64,000 bases of DNA from Hsuehochloa calcarea (lineage: Eukaryota > Streptophyta > Magnoliopsida > Poales > Poaceae). The position numbers and the translations under genes were made by a program. The stretch is from positions 2,113,534-2,177,533 of the forward strand of contig CM070615.1 in assembly GCA_036346395.1 (NCBI GenBank), written 5' to 3'. The notes below the pieces were generated by a model. That model had not been told where the DNA came from. It ran no database searches and worked only from the letters and a program-made list of their open reading frames with translations. Below, piece after piece: positions 62,101 through 64,000 of this stretch. Within the stretch, counting starts at the first letter, position 1. Every line of letters begins with the position of its first letter.

Positions 62101-62430
62101 AACCCATGTTTGCTCCAGAGGAGTTTCAAGTTTCAACCATCACAAAAATCAGGAGAAGAAATAGTCATCTATCCAATGGAGCCCATTAGCCCAACCACAA
62201 CATCTAAGATTTATTCCTTTTGTATTATTTTTGTCACATATCTCCAGACCAGTCTGAGAAAAAAGATGAAAGTAACAACTCCACTATAGATGGGGAAAAG
62301 TCCCATTTCAGTCCTTAGACTGGGTTTTGGAGTATTTGAGAATATATAATGAATTGAATAACAACTTTACCACTTGAGAATTTTCCAGAAGAAGCGCCTC
62401 AAGATCTTTCAGTACTACCATTGAAGCACC
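26110..62430 (-). CDS. ECM29: proteasome-associated protein ECM29 homolog (N-terminus beyond window)
   Basis: ECM29 is a HEAT-repeat adaptor that binds the 26S proteasome. Exons, in transcript order (minus strand), are 62371-62430, 61822-61940, 54929-55304, 54664-54848, 54505-54574, 48447-48597, 48178-48347, 47751-48092, 46798-46965, 46416-46709, 39226-39402, 38810-39073, 37659-37757, 37398-37582, 36955-37290, 36673-36826, 36455-36565, 35923-36090, 27543-27669, 27125-27283, 26907-27010, 26752-26811 and 26110-26313. All 23 have GT-AG borders and join in frame to 1,360 codons without a stop. Conserved stretches include GTVWLVSLTMYCG, LASQGMSIVYELGD, LNSKRGAAFGFSKIAKQAG, RYQYDPDKN, SRLWRSREASCLALADIIQG and FRAMDDIKETVRNAGD. 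The family is about 1,800 aa, so some 450 N-terminal residues are missing to the right. Five introns were enlarged by transposons, the largest to 8.25 kb. Confidence 0.95.
29678..30609 (+). repeat. tandem duplication of copia-1 gag
   Basis: Unit 1 is about 29678-30090 and unit 2 about 30148-30609. Both run from CATTTTAGTGTGAGCCA to GTGTTCAAGCCATCCTAG. They share the gag start region and the PAEYEA segment. Unit 2 has an extra block of about 40 bp after CGCCGCCTG. The units have diverged by many substitutions, so the duplication is old. Confidence 0.8.
31021..31186 (+). repeat. 83-bp tandem duplication before the copia-1 zinc knuckle
   Basis: ACTACACCGACGGCTTCTGC begins at 31021 and again at 31104. 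The period of 83 bp is not a multiple of three, so it shifts the gag frame. The two units are nearly identical, so this event is younger than the gag duplication. Confidence 0.85.
33609..33830. mobile_element. Ac-like hAT MITE, copy B (inside copia-1 RT)
   Basis: The 222-bp element has ends CAAGGATAGAAAACC and (reverse complement) CATGGAAGAAAAAACC. The flanks GTTCCCAC and GTTTCCAT match at six of eight positions, as expected for a decayed 8-bp duplication. It interrupts the copia-1 RT between the GFTIS segment and the YVDD box, so it arrived after copia-1. Confidence 0.82.
35402..35542 (+). repeat. 70-bp tandem repeat in the Helitron
   Basis: Two units (35402-35472 and 35473-35542) share GAGCAAAGTA, CTCTAATACATTATA-like, CTAATA and CGCACACATAATCAA segments. 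They lie in the 3' part of the Helitron. Confidence 0.75.
36256..36331. repeat. 38-bp perfect tandem duplication in ECM29 intron
   Basis: TGTAGTTTATCCTTGAAATA starts at 36256 and 36294. The two 38-bp units look identical, so the duplication is recent. It lies in the intron between exons 36455-36565 and 35923-36090. Confidence 0.88.
37859..38294. mobile_element. Ac-like hAT MITE, copy C (long form)
   Basis: The 436-bp element runs from CAAGGAAAAAAAACAGCGG to TTTGTATCCTTG. The flanks AGTTATAG and AGTTATAA are a 7/8 target duplication. GGTTACCGG words lie at both ends, and an AT-rich middle of about 200 bp is shared with copy F but absent from the 220-bp copies. It lies in the ECM29 intron between exons 38810-39073 and 37659-37757. 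Confidence 0.82.
40009..40228. mobile_element. Ac-like hAT MITE, copy D
   Basis: The 220-bp element runs from CAAGGATCCAAAAACCGG to GGGATTTTGATCATTG. The flanks GCTGTAAC and GTTGTAAC are a 7/8 duplication. It lies in the 7-kb ECM29 intron between exons 46416-46709 and 39226-39402. Confidence 0.85.
40402..45233 (-). mobile_element. Ty1-copia element, copia-2 (ECM29 intron, inside MITE E)
   Basis: LTRs at 40402-40523 and 45112-45233 are each 122 bp and differ at six positions by eye (about 95% identical). The flanks ACCGG and ACCGA are a 4/5 duplication. The element points left: the polypurine tract reads CCCCCCT on the plus strand at 40524, and the primer site reads GGCTCTGATACCAT next to the right LTR (tRNA-Met type). 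The interior is 4.6 kb. Confidence 0.93.
40560..44466 (-). pseudogene. copia-2 gag-pol polyprotein lacking the integrase core
   Basis: Gag starts at 44466 (MGTASSSLPVIFDGVNY). The zinc knuckle CSYCHKVGHVESKC lies near 43590 and protease WILDSGASFHMTSDS near 43320. The GAG-pre-integrase region (near 42800) ends in QRPFELVHSDVW, and about 30 codons later the frame is already at QPSSAIQGEIPVERL; the integrase catalytic core is missing between about 42690 and 42720. RT is present in pieces, including LYVDDMIITGDDSEY near 41450, and RNase H includes LLSDSTGASSIARDPVKHE near 40740. Frameshifts and stops separate the pieces. Confidence 0.88.
45832..45976 (-). mobile_element. Au-like tRNA-derived SINE
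   Basis: Read on the minus strand it contains GAGCATAGCTCAGTTGGTGG, a pol III A-box, then GTGGATGTACACCCCC, a degenerate B-box GGTCAACTCC, and a T-rich tail TTCTTGTTTTTTT. It is flanked by a perfect 17-bp duplication TTGTTCAAGGCAAATTA (45815-45831 and 45977-45993), the mark of LINE-driven insertion. The layout and wording fit the Au SINE family of grasses. It lies in the ECM29 intron between exons 46416-46709 and 39226-39402. Confidence 0.88.
48598..49440. other. ECM29 intron left of copia-3
   Basis: AT-rich intron sequence between exon 48447-48597 and copia-3. I see no gene, repeat or splice-supported exon here. Confidence 0.6.
50280..50578. mobile_element. Ac-like hAT MITE, copy F (5'-truncated long form)
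   Basis: The right end TTTTTTTATCCTTG at 50578 is followed by GTCAAGAC. The left end and its duplication are missing. The middle (AGTTGGTTCAGGTATT, then CTAGATTATGTATTG) matches copy C, so it is the 436-bp form with about 75 bp lost on the left, together with the copia-3 gag start. Confidence 0.75.
50579..54110 (+). pseudogene. copia-3 gag-pol polyprotein lacking the RT core
   Basis: Gag is 5'-truncated at MITE F, then reads KKLDVEAVKACQKEDNRLM near 50630; MITE G interrupts it at 50907. The zinc knuckle CSHCNRNGHHVDKC is near 51424, protease VLDSGASFHVTSDS near 51660, the pre-integrase motif LHYRLGHLCE near 52089 and the integrase core IIFVDDHSRYTWIYF near 52323. RT starts at CMYKVKKKPDVSTERYK near 53402, but after ISQMDI (about 53590) it jumps to the RNase H start (SAPA-like, then SRSSVEAELRALAATTPEI near 53762). 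The YVDD part of RT is gone. RNase H retains CDNISVIQIASNPVKHE. Confidence 0.87.
50907..51118. mobile_element. Ac-like hAT MITE, copy G
   Basis: The 212-bp element has ends CAAGGATTCAAAAATC and (reverse complement) CAGGGATGGAAATCC. The 8-bp duplication CTCTAGAG is perfect (50899-50906 and 51119-51126). It lies inside copia-3 gag. The right end matches the CAGGGATG form of Ac best of all copies. Confidence 0.9.
55690..56040. repeat. putative MITE with long imperfect inverted repeat
   Basis: CATAGTCACCAG (near 55834) recurs inverted as CTGGTGACTATG (near 55992). The match extends outward, imperfectly, through GCTATAGCA / TGCTGTAGT and CTGCTAC on both sides. The left part is full of GCTATGGC and ATATAGCCC words. 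It lies in the 6.5-kb ECM29 intron. No target duplication was fixed. Confidence 0.45.
56560..59480 (-). pseudogene. copia-4 pol remnant lacking gag
   Basis: Reading leftward, it starts inside the protease (IQTADGTPCIVTHQGTLS near 59420), then the pre-integrase motif WYHRLGHLCG (near 59050), the integrase core (YYVIFIGDHTRYTWIYF near 58810) and an integrase tail. RT follows (LLYIDDMLITGDD near 57510; LGPLSYFLGIEIHSDD near 57430). RNase H has VSRSSTEAKLRAL-like sequence near 56850. Gag and the first half of the protease are absent: the leader (61054-61384) meets the protease across the copia-5 site. A 34-bp triplication at 57127-57228 shifts the RT frame. Confidence 0.85.
57127..57228. repeat. 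34-bp tandem triplication in copia-4 RT
   Basis: Three copies of a unit beginning TCTGGCCTGATGATAG start at 57127, 57161 and 57195. The units look identical. A period of 34 is not a multiple of three, so the reading frame shifts twice. Confidence 0.9.
59492..61053 (-). mobile_element. copia-5, non-autonomous LTR element nested in copia-4
   Basis: LTRs lie at 59492-59603 and 60940-61053 (TGTTATGAATATTGTGTATG to ATACTCTTAACA) and are about 95% alike by eye. The flanks GAAAG and GAAAA are a 4/5 duplication. On the plus strand a CCCCCCT polypurine complement follows the left LTR and a CTTTGATACCA primer complement precedes the right LTR. The 1.34-kb interior has no gag, protease, integrase or RT. 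It has long GC-rich open frames of low complexity and a 40-bp tandem repeat at 60496-60575. Its LTR matches the reverse complement of the copia-1 LTR, so it belongs to the copia-1 family. Confidence 0.88.
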
Positions 62431-62998
62431 CTGATATCAAGGCCAAGAAAAAGAAAATATAAATCACACATATTTCTCCACCAAAGTGGGGAAAGATAAG
62501 ACGCATATGAATCACAATAGTCATGATGCAGCAACGGAATAAGAAAACAAACATATAGAAGTCACAAGAATAAAATGAAAAGGCCACTATCCACTAGGGT
62601 ATTGCTACCTTTCCGGATGGTGTATTTTGTATATTCATGCTTAAGTGTCCTGATAGATGAACACTAATTCCATAATAATATATTTAATTCCAGCATGCTA
62701 CTTATGTATATTAGAAAAATTAGAGTGCACATGCAATTAGCATCAGGATTTGCCAATACGTATATAAATTGCTACTCGAATAAGGTGTATTTTGACAAAA
62801 CAATGTTATTCATTATTCAAGTAGGTAAGCTAACAGTTGAACACTAACTATGAACTTCAGGCAATGAGTTAGATACAGTATGTTACAATGAGAACTAAGA
62901 AAATATTCAGCTCGTGAAAAATTTCCAACCACATGATAAATATTTTGTTTCAGTAAAATAGTAACAACAAGCGAACTATTACTACAAGATTGCATCTG
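62431..62998. other. ECM29 intron right of the last visible exon
   Basis: AT-rich intron sequence with no recognisable ECM29 exon or repeat. The next upstream exon must lie to the right of the solo LTR or outside the window. Confidence 0.5.
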
Positions 62999-63233
62999 TG
63001 TAATATCCTAGCCTGGTCAGGTTTGGGAGGCCCATGATTGTGGATGGGATCAGTCCATATTTCTTGTGAAAGGTGTGACTTTGCAATATATAAAACTTGG
63101 TGTCCATAGACAAACAACTCCAGGTTAGCTCTCTTGCGCGAAGCGAGGACGAAAGCTTAAGAGAGTTGTTACCACATGCATGGTTTATCCTATATGTGGG
63201 TCGACTAGCATGTTTGGACTCTGGTGCATTACA
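62999..63233 (+). mobile_element. short solo LTR (235 bp)
   Basis: It starts TGTAATATCCTAGCCTGG and ends GGACTCTGGTGCATTACA. The flanks ATCTG and ATCTA are a 4/5 duplication. A TATA-like CAATATATAAAACTTGG lies in the middle. No interior is present, so it is a solo LTR (or a TRIM reduced to one LTR). Confidence 0.75.
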
Positions 63234-63268
63234 ATCTATTCTTGTACTTCATCAACAATAAGCTAGCA

Positions 63269-64000
63269 TCATTAGGCCCTGATTGTTTGGGTTTAAACTT
63301 CAGCTTAAAAGCAAAAAAAGCCAAAGCCCAAACAAATGGGTGGCTTTTCAACCGGACTTTTAGAAAAACATAAGCCCAAAGGTGCTTTTTTGGCTTTTCG
63401 GAACGGAAATAACTATTTGCCACTAAACTTCAAAGAAATTACCCACCAAATGCCATATAAACTCGAAATCCTTCATTCGTCTCCTCGTTTCTCCTCCTCT
63501 CTCCCAACCCGAATGGACGCCTCCACTCACGCGAATCGCGAGTAGGGTTTGCGTCACCCTACTCTAGTCGCCTCCTCGTCGGTGTCCAGCGCCGGCCACC
63601 AGCCGCCGGCGTCCACGTCTCCTGGTGCCACTGTCCTCGCCCCCCATGCCTCCATCCTCCCCAAGCCCCGACACGCCTTCACCCTCCCCGAGAACCGACA
63701 TCGGCGACCACATCTCTCAGCGCCTCTGTCCTCCCAAAACCCCAACACATCTGCGCCCTCCCCGAGACCCAGCGCCGCTGTCCTCGTCGTTCGCGCCTCC
63801 TTCCTCCCCAGGCCACCGATGTTGCCCTCCTCAACTCCTCACCCTTGCCGTAGATCAGCGCCCCAGATCTAGATTTGAGAGCACCTTGCCTCCTGATCTG
63901 GATGGATCTGAGTTCATGTGATCTTGTGTGTGTGTGTGTTCATGTCTGGACCCGTGCCCCTGATCTAGATCTGAGTTTACTTGCTTTCATGTGTGTGTGT
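63269..64000. mobile_element. probable DNA-transposon end and GC-rich interior (truncated by window)
   Basis: GGCCCTGATTGTTTGGG at about 63273 follows TTA, the end form of grass Tourist/PIF-type or hAT-type elements (GGCCCTGTTTG). The following AAGCCCAAAC words fit too. 63480-63900 is a Pro/Ser-rich coding-like stretch of low complexity without a recognisable domain, then (GT)n at about 63925 and near the window edge. The right end is outside the window, so identity and extent are open. Confidence 0.4.

Noticed and set aside
63549..63921. Pro/Ser-rich ORFs near the right edge
   Set aside because: Low complexity, two frames equally open and no domain; probably inside a transposon whose end is at about 63273.

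Overview
The window is nuclear DNA of a grass (Poaceae), probably rice-like. The evidence is a grass-type pair of intron-rich housekeeping genes, a Tat-clade Ty3-gypsy element, short-LTR Ty1-copia elements with initiator-Met primer sites, a rice-like Helitron end, an Au-like SINE and CTCT/GC-rich grass promoter sequence. Species cannot be fixed from the sequence alone. Only two cellular genes are supported. Most of the rest is transposable element (TE) sequence, much of it nested.

Layout. 1-8252: the 3' part of a decayed Tat/Retand-type gypsy element (RNase H, integrase, a long spacer with antisense ORF remnants and small palindromic repeats, then a probable 3' LTR). 8253-9528: unassigned repeat DNA with a 27-bp x4 tandem array. 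9529-16764: a solo LTR (TSD TATAG) split by a younger solo LTR at 10951-15088 (TSD AATAA). 16765-19060: further LTR fragments and an Ac-like MITE. 19900-25715: the HMG-CoA lyase gene on the + strand (nine exons, coding exons 2-9, 383 aa). Its seventh coding-side intron carries a MITE that was split by a 1.6-kb non-autonomous LTR element. 26110-62430: the proteasome-associated HEAT-repeat protein ECM29 on the - strand. Twenty-three exons (1,360 codons, the C-terminal three quarters) join in frame with no stop; the N-terminal exons lie beyond the right edge. The two genes converge, with about 0.4 kb between their 3' ends.

ECM29 is stretched over more than 36 kb by TEs in its introns. These are a Helitron (27972-35887) that itself hosts copia-1 (29098-34996); Ac-like MITEs at 37859, 40009 and 40344; copia-2 (40402-45233) inside one of those MITEs; an Au-like SINE (45832-45976); copia-3 (49446-54287); copia-4 (56360-61525) hosting a small non-autonomous relative (59492-61053); and a short solo LTR (62999-63233). 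I could assign target-site duplications to nearly all of them by reading the flanks, so insertion order can be worked out. Copia-2, -3 and -4 each lack a different essential domain (integrase core, reverse transcriptase core, gag), so none is autonomous.

The clearest novel-looking theme is a family of 210-440-bp Ac-like hAT MITEs (seven copies, 8-bp target duplications, termini like CAGGGATG) that landed both in gene introns and inside LTR elements. I found no evidence for a new enzymatic or defence system.
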